Origin: Duganella sp. CF517
GTDB taxonomy: Bacteria; Pseudomonadota; Gammaproteobacteria; Burkholderiales; Burkholderiaceae_D
Assembly: GCF_900110275.1 (NCBI RefSeq)
Contig: NZ_FODC01000001.1
Location: 1,155,198-1,219,197, forward strand
DNA length: 64,000 nt
Reading direction: 5' to 3'
Below the pieces are notes generated by a model. The model searched no databases. It was not told where the DNA came from and worked only from the letters and a program-made list of their open reading frames with translations. The translations under genes and the position numbers were made by a program. Numbering within the stretch: the first letter of the stretch is position 1; each line of letters starts with the position of its first letter. Positions 51,285 through 60,304 of the stretch are shown piece by piece.

Positions 51285-52650
51285 TGTGATGTCCGGCTTC
51301 CAGATTGAGGCAAGCGCCATTGCTGGCGACGATATCGGCGTACAGCAGCGCGCTGTCCTTCAGCGTGCGCTGCTGCGTTTCAAAGTTGACGTGGATGATG
51401 CCGAAGCGCTTGGAAAAGCCCAGCGACCACTCCAGGTTGTCCAGCAGCGACCATACCATGTAGCCCCGCAAATCGACGCCCGCTTCCAGCGCGGCGCTAA
51501 TGGCGCCCATGTTTTTGCGCAGGCAATCGACGCGCAAGGGATCGTGTACACGCCCGCCCTCGGCCCGAGGTGGATCGTAGAACGCCGAACCGTTTTCCAT
51601 CACGTACAGCGGCGTGTCCCCGTAAAGGCGTTTGAAGTTGAGCAGCGTATCGGTCAACCCCTGCGGGAACACCTCCCATCCCGTCTCGGTGTAGGTGGCC
51701 TGGTTCTGGCGCACCGGCGCCACTTTCAACGGCCAGTTGGAGGGCTCGTCGCGCACCACGCTGCGGGTGTAATAATTAATGCCGACGAAGTCCAGCTTCT
51801 GCCCGATCAATTCGAAATCGGCGGCGGGCCAGTCCGGCCAGGCGTCGCCGAACATCTGTTTGAGTTCCGGCGGATAGGCGCCGAGGAAGATCGGGTCGAG
51901 GTATTGGCGGTTCATGTAGGCGTCGGCACGCCGCGTGGCGTCGAGATCCGCCTGCGATTGGCTGGCCGGATACTTAGGTTCGATATTGACCACGATGCCG
52001 ATTTGGTGCTTGCCCATTTCCCGGTATGCCTTGACGGCGCTGCCGTGCGCGCGCATCAGGTTATGGCTGGCCAGCGCCGCTTCGTGCACGCTGCGATGGC
52101 CCGGCGCCAAAGTGCCGTGCATGTAGCCGCCATCGGTAACCACCCACGGCTCGTTTAGCGTGGCCCACGACTTGACCCGCCCATCGAAGGCCTCGAACAG
52201 TACGCGCGCATAGTCGGTGAACCAGTCGGCGATGTCCGGATTGAGCCAGCCGCCCCGGTCGTCCAGCGCGGCGGGTAAATCCCAGTGGTACAACGTGAGC
52301 ATAGGTTCGATACCGTTGGCAATCAGCTCGTCGATCAAACGGCTGTAGAAATCCAGTCCCGCCGGATTCACGGCGCCCCGCCCTTGCGGCAGGATGCGGC
52401 TCCACGACACGCTGAAGCGATAGGCTTTCAGTCCCAACTTGACCATCAGCGCGACGTCCTCCTTGTAGCGGTTGTAATGATCGCAGGCGACGTCGCCGTT
52501 GTCGCCATCGCGCACATTACCCGGCACCGCGCAGAACCGCTGCCAGATGCTCGGCCCCGCGCCGTCGGCCAGCGGCGAACCTTCGATCTGATACGCCGAC
52601 GTCGCACTGCCCCATAGGAAAGCGGCGGGAAACTGGATGGATTTACTCAT
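51277..52650 (-). CDS. GH1 beta-glucosidase
   Basis: The 457-residue TIM-barrel glycosidase has the acid/base Glu167 in TLNEPW and the nucleophile Glu352 in VMENG, both in standard position for GH1. YRFSVSWSRILPQG and INYYTRS are further family blocks. There is no signal peptide, so it hydrolyses imported beta-glucosides or short oligosaccharides in the cytoplasm. In this operon it could split sophorose left by the GH94 phosphorylase. It precedes the GH94 gene with an 8-bp overlap. Confidence 0.95.
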   Translation of the reverse strand: MSKSIQFPAAFLWGSATSAYQIEGSPLADGAGPSIWQRFCAVPGNVRDGDNGDVACDHYNRYKEDVALMVKLGLKAYRFSVSWSRILPQGRGAVNPAGLDFYSRLIDELIANGIEPMLTLYHWDLPAALDDRGGWLNPDIADWFTDYARVLFEAFDGRVKSWATLNEPWVVTDGGYMHGTLAPGHRSVHEAALASHNLMRAHGSAVKAYREMGKHQIGIVVNIEPKYPASQSQADLDATRRADAYMNRQYLDPIFLGAYPPELKQMFGDAWPDWPAADFELIGQKLDFVGINYYTRSVVRDEPSNWPLKVAPVRQNQATYTETGWEVFPQGLTDTLLNFKRLYGDTPLYVMENGSAFYDPPRAEGGRVHDPLRVDCLRKNMGAISAALEAGVDLRGYMVWSLLDNLEWSLGFSKRFGIIHVNFETQQRTLKDSALLYADIVASNGACLNLEAGHHNE

Positions 52651-52674
52651 TTGATGATCCTTGTGATCTCGAAG

Positions 52675-55600
52675 TTATAACGGTGCGCCATTGATTTTCA
52701 GTACCGCCGGCAGCCTATCGATCCTGATCTGCCGGTTTTGCCACGTGACCGGCTCGCCGTTCAGCGTCGCCGCGCCGGGTGCGCTGTCCCAGGGCCAGGT
52801 GAAGACCACGCCACCGGGAGGGTTATGTTGCATGGTCTCGACATGCAAGGAGAGCGCGCCGTTGGCGGCGGCCAGCTTGTAGCTGAGCGGGCCGTAGGGC
52901 GTGCGCAGTCCGTGAAGACCGATGCCTTCCCCGCGCAACCAGTCCACCGGCACGCCTTCGGCCAGCAACAGCGCTTGATCCTCCTCCCGTTCGTACGCGA
53001 ACGAATCGAGCGCCGCGCGGATGTAGTCGGACGATATCCAGCCGTGCGGCATGTCGCCGACAAAACGCGGCTGCCGCATGTCGCGCCCGACCACCTCGGC
53101 CCACTGGTTCCACTTGGCCGGACGCTGGTCCGCATAGAAGTACTCCAGCAATTGGGCCGCCCGTTCGCGCCAACCCAGGCGCACAAAGGCGCTGACATTG
53201 CGCAGTTCATAGGGCGTGTAATCCTCCCACGCCTTGCGGCCGTCGCGCCGGGCCAGGAAGAAGTCCCAATATTTATCGTAGGTCGCCTTCAGCATCGCCG
53301 GCGGCAGGAACTGCTGCTCGCCGCCGGGCGTCAGCGCAATGGTCGACGAGGTGGGATCGAAGTCGCCCAGTTCCGCCGCACCGGGGAGGTAATCGATGTT
53401 ATGGACCTCTGTTGCGGCATTCAACGATGCATAGAGATCGTGCCGGAACTCGTCACGCGCCGCCGCCAGGCGTCGCTCGTCACCGGCTTTCCCAAGCGCC
53501 GCTGCGACATGAACGGCGTCCTTATAGCCGCGCATCGCCCAGAAGTCATCCCAATATGAATGCATCGGTTTTTCCGAATACCCCTCGTGACTGATGGACG
53601 CCGGCATCAAGCCATAAAACGCGCGGCGCTCCGGCGCACGGTTCGCCTCGATGCGCTCGGACTGGCGCAAGGTCTCCATGTAGCGCGCGGCGGCATCGAC
53701 ACGGGGCCAGGCGTCGGCCAGCGCGGCCGTGTCCCGGGTATAGCGATACAGCTCCGCCGCGAGGAAGATCAACTGTCCGTGGCTATCGTTCTCCGGCACG
53801 GGATCGGCGCCGCGGCGATCGACGCAGCATGGCACTTTGCCGTTGTCGAACTGGTACGGCGCGTACCAGCGCAGGTATTCCGCCGCGATGTCGGGCTGAC
53901 CGAGTCGCAACAGGGCTTCCGACATCATCGCGCCATCGCGTATCCAGGAGCGTCGGTAGGAGCGCGTGCCGGGTTGCAGCGATGCGCCCTCGCGCGTCAT
54001 TAGCATGTGCGCCAGCGACGAGCGCAATGTGTCGGCCATCTGCCGGCCGGCTGCAGGCACCTTTAGCGTTACCCGATTCAGCTTGTCGCGCCACTGTGCC
54101 GCTACCGCTTCCTGACGCTGCGCCATCCATGCGGCGGCGTTCCGGCTGGCGGGCGGAATGGCGAACGCCTCCGAACCGCCCGCCATCGGCAGCACGGCGC
54201 CGATCACAACGCTTCCATGCGGCGGCAGCACCACGTCGTAAGTCATCGCCGCCGAGGCCATACCTGTTTCGTCATGCAGGCTACGCCCGCCAACACTTGC
54301 AGGATGGGCGCCGGGCAGGAGACCGCCGTCGAACGATGACAAGGCTACGCCGGCGGGCGCTTGCAAAGGATGGATCCTGCTATCGCCGTTGACTATGATC
54401 GCCTTGCCATCCCATCGCAAATCGTGAATGGCACTAAAGCCTCCCGGCGTATTGAGGAACTGGCGTGGCGCATTGACCTGGAACGGACGCACTGCCAGTA
54501 CCAGCTGCATGCGCCGCGCGGTAGCGCCCAGGTTTTTCAGCTCGTACTTCGCCAGCAGTTGCGATGACGCCGGCGTGCCGTCGGCTGCGGCGGTCACGGA
54601 GAGCGTCCAATCCGGGTGCCGCCACAGCACCGAGGGAACAGGCAGATAGCCATCGCGCAAACTCTGGCTCACCTTCACATCGGCCCAAGTTACCAGCCGG
54701 TTGCCGTCGCGGACAAACGGCTCGACCGAAAAGCCACCCTGCTTCGACTCCAGCGCGCCATCCTCGGAAATGAGCGCGCTGTGATCGCCGCCGCCATCGA
54801 CGCCCACCAGTGTCCAATAAGACTGCTGGCCCGAGAAGCCACGTGGATACAGTCCCCGCCGGGCGCCGCCCGCCACGCCCTCGATAAACTGGTTCGGTGT
54901 CGCACCCCAGGCCAGATCCTTCAGATCGACTTCCTGCAGCGCATACGCCGACGACGGGCCGTCGCGCATCACCAGCCGGATGTAGCGCGCCTCGGACTCC
55001 GCCAGGCGCAACGGATCTTCTCCGCCGTTGCCAGTAACGACACGGCGCGCCGTCCGCCATTGAACGCCATCGGACGAGAGCTCGATATCGTAGCTGCTCG
55101 CGTAGCGGCGGCCCTGCCAGTGCAGCACCAAGCCGCCGAACTCGCGCTGCGCGCCAAGATCGATCGTCAGGCGCTGCGGCTCATTTTTACTCTTCCTGCC
55201 AACCCACGTCGTACCGGCATCGCCATCGACCGCCAGCGCGGCCGCTCCGCCGGCCAAGTGGGAAGTAGCCTGCGCGACCGGCTTTGGCCAGGTATCCGGG
55301 ACCGGCGGCAGCGCACGAATCGTCAAGTGCTTAACGTAGACAGAGCCTTTGCCGCCGCCGCTGCCGGCGCTGACGACAAATTCGATACGGTCCGCGTGTT
55401 TGAGCACGCGATCCTTTGTCGGTCCCCACGCGAACAGCACCTGGCGCTTCTTGATGCGCACCAGTTGCCACTGTTTCGGGAAGCTGAAGTTCTGCTGTGG
55501 GAACCACCAGACGTTATCGCCGCTGGCATCTGTCATCTTGAACTCGAAATGGTTGGTCGGCGCGTCGGCGCGCACGTAGAACGAGATCTCGTAGTTTTCC

Positions 55601-55839
55601 GGCAGATCCAGGGGCAACGCACGGCGCACGAAAGCGTAACCACCTTTGCCGGCGAAGTCGAAATCCAGCCGAAGGCCGCCATCGGCGGCGCTGGCGGCGG
55701 ACACCACGCCGTCGGAGGCCTGCGCCTGCCACGCGCCGACAGACGAAAAGTCGTCGAGCACGCGCTGCGGCTCCGCCGCGATGGCTTTCGCCATCAGCGC
55801 GGCGACCAGGCCCGCAGCCAGCATTCGCATGAGCTTCAT
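52675..55839 (-). CDS. Secreted multidomain glycosidase-like protein with discoidin (F5/8C) domain
   Basis: The 1054-residue protein has a signal peptide (cleavage after AIAA, about residue 22). An N-terminal carbohydrate-binding-like beta domain follows (about 25-175; DDFSSVGAWQAQ, then ISFYVRADAPTNHFEFKM). Next is an F5/8-type C (discoidin) domain (about 195-310), a beta-sandwich, and a helical C-terminal region (about 600-1000). This last region resembles (alpha/alpha)6 glycosidase barrels, with RRSWIRDGAMMSEALLRLG, ENDSHGQLIFLAAELYRY and NQWAEVVGRDMRQPRFVGDMPHGW. I cannot place the catalytic part in a known GH family. Its start overlaps the stop of the permease gene (ATGA), and periplasmic action on the same glucan as the GH144 enzyme is inferred. 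Confidence 0.75.
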   Translation of the reverse strand: MKLMRMLAAGLVAALMAKAIAAEPQRVLDDFSSVGAWQAQASDGVVSAASAADGGLRLDFDFAGKGGYAFVRRALPLDLPENYEISFYVRADAPTNHFEFKMTDASGDNVWWFPQQNFSFPKQWQLVRIKKRQVLFAWGPTKDRVLKHADRIEFVVSAGSGGGKGSVYVKHLTIRALPPVPDTWPKPVAQATSHLAGGAAALAVDGDAGTTWVGRKSKNEPQRLTIDLGAQREFGGLVLHWQGRRYASSYDIELSSDGVQWRTARRVVTGNGGEDPLRLAESEARYIRLVMRDGPSSAYALQEVDLKDLAWGATPNQFIEGVAGGARRGLYPRGFSGQQSYWTLVGVDGGGDHSALISEDGALESKQGGFSVEPFVRDGNRLVTWADVKVSQSLRDGYLPVPSVLWRHPDWTLSVTAAADGTPASSQLLAKYELKNLGATARRMQLVLAVRPFQVNAPRQFLNTPGGFSAIHDLRWDGKAIIVNGDSRIHPLQAPAGVALSSFDGGLLPGAHPASVGGRSLHDETGMASAAMTYDVVLPPHGSVVIGAVLPMAGGSEAFAIPPASRNAAAWMAQRQEAVAAQWRDKLNRVTLKVPAAGRQMADTLRSSLAHMLMTREGASLQPGTRSYRRSWIRDGAMMSEALLRLGQPDIAAEYLRWYAPYQFDNGKVPCCVDRRGADPVPENDSHGQLIFLAAELYRYTRDTAALADAWPRVDAAARYMETLRQSERIEANRAPERRAFYGLMPASISHEGYSEKPMHSYWDDFWAMRGYKDAVHVAAALGKAGDERRLAAARDEFRHDLYASLNAATEVHNIDYLPGAAELGDFDPTSSTIALTPGGEQQFLPPAMLKATYDKYWDFFLARRDGRKAWEDYTPYELRNVSAFVRLGWRERAAQLLEYFYADQRPAKWNQWAEVVGRDMRQPRFVGDMPHGWISSDYIRAALDSFAYEREEDQALLLAEGVPVDWLRGEGIGLHGLRTPYGPLSYKLAAANGALSLHVETMQHNPPGGVVFTWPWDSAPGAATLNGEPVTWQNRQIRIDRLPAVLKINGAPL

Positions 55840-56666
55840 CCTTTGACGCTCCCGACCAGCAGCCCCTGGATGTAGTACCGCTGAAGGCCGAGGAACAGCA
55901 GCAGCACTGGCAAAATGGTCAACACCGAGCCGGCCATCATCAACTCGTTATCCTGAACGTGTTCGCGCGACAGCGACGCCAGCGCCACCGGCAACGTATA
56001 GAGGTCTTTATCGGTCAGTACGATCAACGGCCACATGAAGTCGTTCCACGTCCCGAGGAAGGTAAAGATACCCAGCGTGACCAGGATGGGCGTGAGCAGC
56101 GGCAGCACGATCACGCGGAAGATGCGGAACTCGCTGGCGCCGTCCATGCGCGCCGCCTCCAGCAGCGCGTCCGGTATCGTCAACGCGTACTGCCGCACCA
56201 GGAAGATGCCGAAGATGCCCGCCATCGCAGGCACCAGCACCGCGCCGTAGGTATTGACCAGGCCCAGATACTTCAGCAACAGGAACAGCGGCAGCATCGC
56301 CACCTGGCTAGGTATCACCAGCGCGCCGAGCATGACTTTGAAGATCCGGTCGCGCCCACGGAACTGCAGCTTGGCGAAGGCGTAGCCGGCGCTTACATTA
56401 AACAGCAACGACAGCGCCGTCGCCGCGCACGACAGCAACACGCTGTTAAGCAGATATTTGCCGATGCCGGCTTGGCTGAACAACTCGCGGTAGCTATGCA
56501 GCGTCGCGGCGCTCGGCACGAACGGCAGCGGGAACGCGCTCGACTCGCCGGGCGCCATCAGCGACACGGATACCATCCATAAAAGCGGGAACAAGGTCAG
56601 CGCGCCGGCGACAAGCATCAAGCCATTGAGCGCCAGCGCGCGCGGCTTCCAGGACAAGGCGGTCAT
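55836..56666 (-). CDS. ABC sugar importer permease, MalG type
   Basis: The 276-residue permease has six predicted membrane helices and the cytoplasmic EAA loop (LLEAARMDGASEFRIFRVIVLPLLTP) that docks on the ATPase. It is the MalG/CUT1 type. It overlaps the upstream permease gene and the downstream discoidin gene by 4 bp each, so translation is coupled along the importer. The start is the ATG of MTALSWKPR. Confidence 0.95.
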   Translation of the reverse strand: MTALSWKPRALALNGLMLVAGALTLFPLLWMVSVSLMAPGESSAFPLPFVPSAATLHSYRELFSQAGIGKYLLNSVLLSCAATALSLLFNVSAGYAFAKLQFRGRDRIFKVMLGALVIPSQVAMLPLFLLLKYLGLVNTYGAVLVPAMAGIFGIFLVRQYALTIPDALLEAARMDGASEFRIFRVIVLPLLTPILVTLGIFTFLGTWNDFMWPLIVLTDKDLYTLPVALASLSREHVQDNELMMAGSVLTILPVLLLFLGLQRYYIQGLLVGSVKG

Positions 56667-57538
56667 GCTTCCGCTCCTTTGGCAAAGCGCAGTTGCAGCA
56701 GCGTGACGCCGAACATGATCACGAACAGCACGAAGGCCACCGCCGATGCCGCGCCCAGGTTCCACCATTTGAAACCCTGCTCGTACATGAAATACAGCAC
56801 GCTGACGGTGCTTTGCACCGGCCCACCCTGCGTCATCACATACGGCTCGGCGAACAGCTGGAAGTATCCGGACATGCTGAGGATACTCACCATCAGCATC
56901 GTCGGTCCGAGCATCGGCCAGGTGATGAAGCGGAACTGCCCCCACACGCCGGCGCCGTCGAGCCCCGCCGCTTCGTACAGATCGTCCGGAATGCTTTGCA
57001 GGCCGGCGAGGAAGATGATCATGTTGTAGCCGAAGTTCTTCCAGACCGCGAACAGGATAATCGCCGGCATCGCCCAATCGGGATCGTTCAGCCAATCCAC
57101 CGGCGCTATCCCCAGTTGATCGAGGCCATGGTTGATCATGCCGTAGCGCGTATGTAGCAGGTAGCGCCAGATCACCGCCACCGCCACCAGCGACGTCACC
57201 ACCGGCGCGAAGAAGGCGGTGCGGAACAGGCCCTTGAACCACGTCAGCCGGGAATTGAGCAGCAGCGCGGCGCCCAGCGAGGCGGCGATCGACAGCGGCA
57301 CGCCGACCACGACGAAGTACAGCGTATTGCCCAGCGCCTGCCAGAACAGCGGCGTTTGCAGCAGTTCGGCGTAGTTGCGCAGGCCGACGAAACGCAGATT
57401 GTCCAGATTCGCCAACGCGTAAATATCGAAATCGGTAAGGCTCATCACCAGCGCGGCCAGCACCGGCAGGAAGAAGAACACGCCGATGACCAGCAGCGCG
57501 GGGCCGGCAAAGCACCACGCGGCGCGGCGCGAGTTCAT
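56663..57538 (-). CDS. ABC sugar importer permease, MalF type
   Basis: The 291-residue permease has six membrane helices, a P-x-x-x-x-x-P-type N-terminus (AGPALLVIGVFFFLPVLAALVMSL), and the EAA loop LYEAAGLDGAGVWGQFRFITWPML. It pairs with the MalG-type permease. The start at MNSRRAAWC overlaps the stop of the binding-protein gene by 4 bp. Confidence 0.95.
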   Translation of the reverse strand: MNSRRAAWCFAGPALLVIGVFFFLPVLAALVMSLTDFDIYALANLDNLRFVGLRNYAELLQTPLFWQALGNTLYFVVVGVPLSIAASLGAALLLNSRLTWFKGLFRTAFFAPVVTSLVAVAVIWRYLLHTRYGMINHGLDQLGIAPVDWLNDPDWAMPAIILFAVWKNFGYNMIIFLAGLQSIPDDLYEAAGLDGAGVWGQFRFITWPMLGPTMLMVSILSMSGYFQLFAEPYVMTQGGPVQSTVSVLYFMYEQGFKWWNLGAASAVAFVLFVIMFGVTLLQLRFAKGAEA

Positions 57539-58821
57539 CGCGCCTCCTTGCGCGCCAGCATCCAGCGGCGCTTTTCCAGGATATGGTCGGCCTTGGCGTC
57601 GAGCGCCACCACCGCCTGGTCGACCGTCAGTTCCCCGTGCGTTACGCGCTCGGCGACGAGCCGCATCTCGGTGGCGATGCGTTCCCACTCGGGCACCTTG
57701 GGCGCGGGCTTCACCCGTTCGAACTGCTGCCGGAACGCCTGGGCATAGACGTCGTTGGCAAGGCGCGGCGCGCTCCAGTTGCTGCGGCGCGGCGGCAAGT
57801 CGCCCGTCAACTCGTGGAAGCGCGCGGCCGTATCGGTTCGGGACAGGTATTCGATCAATTGCCACGCTTCGCGCGGATGTTTGGACGACGCCGACAGCAC
57901 CAGGCTGGAACCGCCGGCAATCGATGCCGCCGGACCGGAAGGCCCGGGCAAGATCGCGGTCATCCAGTGCTGTTGCTGATCGGCCGGCAGGCGGCGTTTG
58001 AACTCGCCCATGTTCCACGGGCCGGAAATGTAGAAGGACACGTAGCCCATGCCGAATTCGTGATAGACGTTGGTGATGCGGTTCATCGGCGCGAGCTTCT
58101 GCGCGAACATGTCGGCGTACAGCTGCAGGCTGCGGCGGAATCCGGCACTGCGGAAATTGCCGTAACGGCCGCCGTCACGCAGCAACGGCTCGTCGTTCTG
58201 CAAGGCCAGCGCCATCAGCGGCTCGAATTCATCGCTGGGCAGCAGGATGGCGTAGTTTTCCGGCCCCACCCGGCGCTTGATGGCGTTCATCGCCTTCATC
58301 CATTCGGTCCAGGTTTGCGGCGGCTTGGCGTAACCGGCGCGGGCCAGCATATCGCGCCGGTAGAACAAGACGCGGGTGTCGACATACCATGGCGCGCCCC
58401 ACAGCTTGCCGTCGACGATATTGGTATCCCAGATCCCGGGGAAATAGTCGGCCGGCGTCACCAGCGTCGAGGCGGCGACCTGCGCGTCCAACGGCAGCAG
58501 GGCGCCCAGCACGGCGAACTCCGGCACCCACGTATTCCCAAGCTGGAAAATGTCGGGCATGACGTCGCCGGCGAACGCGGTCAGCAGCTTTTCGTGCGCG
58601 GCGGTCCACGGCAGCTGCTGGACTTCGACCCGCACGCCCGGGTGGGTGCGCTCGAACTCCGGCATCAGCGCCGTGACCACCTCGCCCTCGCGCCCCATGG
58701 CCCAGAACTTGAGCACGACGCCCTCCTGCTTGCGCGGCGCGCACGATGCCAGCAGGCCGCAGGCCAGCGACAGCAACATCGCGCGCGCAACGCATCGGCG
58801 CAGAGACAACCATCGCATCAT
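57535..58821 (-). CDS. Sugar-binding lipoprotein of the ABC importer
   Basis: The 428-residue extracellular solute-binding protein (family 1) has a lipoprotein signal with lipobox LLASC (Cys27), then the typical KFWAMGREGEVVTALMPEFERTHPGVRVEVQQLPW. Later blocks are DIFQLGNTWVPEF and SGPWNMGEFKRRLP. It is anchored to the periplasmic face of the inner membrane and delivers oligosaccharides to the permeases. It overlaps the GH144 gene and the first permease gene by 4 bp. A beta-1,2-gluco-oligosaccharide ligand is inferred from the operon. Confidence 0.94.
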   Translation of the reverse strand: MMRWLSLRRCVARAMLLSLACGLLASCAPRKQEGVVLKFWAMGREGEVVTALMPEFERTHPGVRVEVQQLPWTAAHEKLLTAFAGDVMPDIFQLGNTWVPEFAVLGALLPLDAQVAASTLVTPADYFPGIWDTNIVDGKLWGAPWYVDTRVLFYRRDMLARAGYAKPPQTWTEWMKAMNAIKRRVGPENYAILLPSDEFEPLMALALQNDEPLLRDGGRYGNFRSAGFRRSLQLYADMFAQKLAPMNRITNVYHEFGMGYVSFYISGPWNMGEFKRRLPADQQQHWMTAILPGPSGPAASIAGGSSLVLSASSKHPREAWQLIEYLSRTDTAARFHELTGDLPPRRSNWSAPRLANDVYAQAFRQQFERVKPAPKVPEWERIATEMRLVAERVTHGELTVDQAVVALDAKADHILEKRRWMLARKEAR

Positions 58822-60290
58822 TGGGCCGGCGCCATCTCTGCCGCCGGCTTGACCTTCTCCGGCTGCCGCAACCAGCCGCCCGTGAAGCCCGCGCGTTCCA
58901 GGCCGCGCCGGATCACCGGGTGGCCGCGCATCACGCGCCAGACGAAATCGCTGCGATAGTTCTCCGTCATGGCGAGGATCGGCCCCTGGTCGATGCCCAG
59001 ATAGTCGTTGTCGACCCAGCCCTTGCCCTTGATCGTGCGCCCTTGCGAGACCGGGATATCGTAGTCAAAGCTTGGATTGAACGCGTCCAGGAAGCCGTAG
59101 CGGCCATAGATCCACTCGCCGTAACGCTGTTTCATCTCCAGCACCGCCGGCACCACGATCTCCGGCGCGAACGGCAGCGACGACGCGGCGGCCGTCGGCG
59201 CCAGGGTGCAATCGTCATAGTGTTTCAGGCCACCGATCCCGCGCGCCGTATAGGTGCGGAACGGCAGCTTGATGCCGCCGTAGTCGAGGGTTTTATCCAC
59301 CGGGCCGTCGCTGGCGGTGATGCCCCAGACATTGGCGCCGTAGCCTTTGCAGCGCAGCGGGTTGGCGATCGCGTAGGCCTGCTGCGCATAGGTGGCGCGG
59401 CGGCTGTTTTCGAAATAGTCGTAGCCGCGCTTGCCCATGTACTCGTCGCGGATGCCCCGGAAGTCGATCCATACGTGGCTGTACTGGTGGATGAACAGCG
59501 ACGGATAGGCCAGATACTCCTGGTCGCCCTTGCCTTCCAGGCTGTCTCCGTAGGTGCTGGTCCAGGCTTTCCACGCCTCCGGCTGCACCGGATGGGTGGG
59601 CGATCCGAGCGCCAGCACGTAGACCAGCATCGCCTCGTTGTAGCCTTTCCAATCGTACGGGATGAAGCCGGACTCCGGATGCCATCCCAGCGCGATAGAA
59701 GGCTTGCGCGCCTGCGCCCAGGTCCAGTCGACCCGCTCGTAGATCTCGGCGGCCAGCTTGCGGATCTCCTTCTCGGCCGGGTCGTCGCCGTCGAAATAGG
59801 ACTGGCAGAACAGCGCGCCGGCCAGGAACAGCGCCGTGTCGACGGTCGACAGCTCGACCTTGTCGTACCGCAGGCCGGTCTTCATATCGAGGAAATGATA
59901 GAAGAAGCCCTTGTAGCCGCTGGTGGAGGTGCCCTTGGCGTCGCCCTGCGGCGCATTGCGGAAGAAGCGCAAGGTGGCCAGCACGCGCTCGCGCGCCTGC
60001 TGGCGCGTGACGTAGCCGCGTTCGACACCGATCGGATACGCGGTCAGGCCGAAGCCCACCGCCGCCACGCTGGAAAACGACGGCGTCGGATGCCGGTCCG
60101 GCACCAGGCCATTGGCCGGGTTGGCGGTCTCCCAGAAAAAGTCGAAGGTGCGGCGCTGGAGATCGTCGAACATCGGCGGCAGCGCCGCATCGCGCGCCTG
60201 CGCCACCCCGGCGCCGGCGAACAAGGCGGAAACGGCGAACGCCACGCTGGCGGCGGTGTGCAGGACGCGAGGCTTGGAAAATACGGTCAT
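58818..60290 (-). CDS. Secreted PF10091 glucanase, GH144 endo-beta-1,2-glucanase type
   Basis: The 490-residue protein has a signal peptide (cleavage near GVAQA/RD). It then has a complete PF10091 (glucoamylase-like) domain with DDLQRRTFDFFWETANP, the GFIPYDWKGYNEAMLVYVLALGSP block, and QYSHVWIDFRG. PF10091 members characterised as GH144 are endo-beta-1,2-glucanases that release sophoro-oligosaccharides. I chose the ATG at 60290: the strong AAGGAGG ribosome site is 9 bases away, while the alternative GTG at 60296 is only 3 bases away. The gene follows the TonB receptor by 14 bp and overlaps the binding-protein gene. Activity on beta-1,2-glucan is inferred, not seen. Confidence 0.85.
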   Translation of the reverse strand: MTVFSKPRVLHTAASVAFAVSALFAGAGVAQARDAALPPMFDDLQRRTFDFFWETANPANGLVPDRHPTPSFSSVAAVGFGLTAYPIGVERGYVTRQQARERVLATLRFFRNAPQGDAKGTSTSGYKGFFYHFLDMKTGLRYDKVELSTVDTALFLAGALFCQSYFDGDDPAEKEIRKLAAEIYERVDWTWAQARKPSIALGWHPESGFIPYDWKGYNEAMLVYVLALGSPTHPVQPEAWKAWTSTYGDSLEGKGDQEYLAYPSLFIHQYSHVWIDFRGIRDEYMGKRGYDYFENSRRATYAQQAYAIANPLRCKGYGANVWGITASDGPVDKTLDYGGIKLPFRTYTARGIGGLKHYDDCTLAPTAAASSLPFAPEIVVPAVLEMKQRYGEWIYGRYGFLDAFNPSFDYDIPVSQGRTIKGKGWVDNDYLGIDQGPILAMTENYRSDFVWRVMRGHPVIRRGLERAGFTGGWLRQPEKVKPAAEMAPAQ

Positions 60291-60304
60291 GAACACGAAC
60301 CTCC

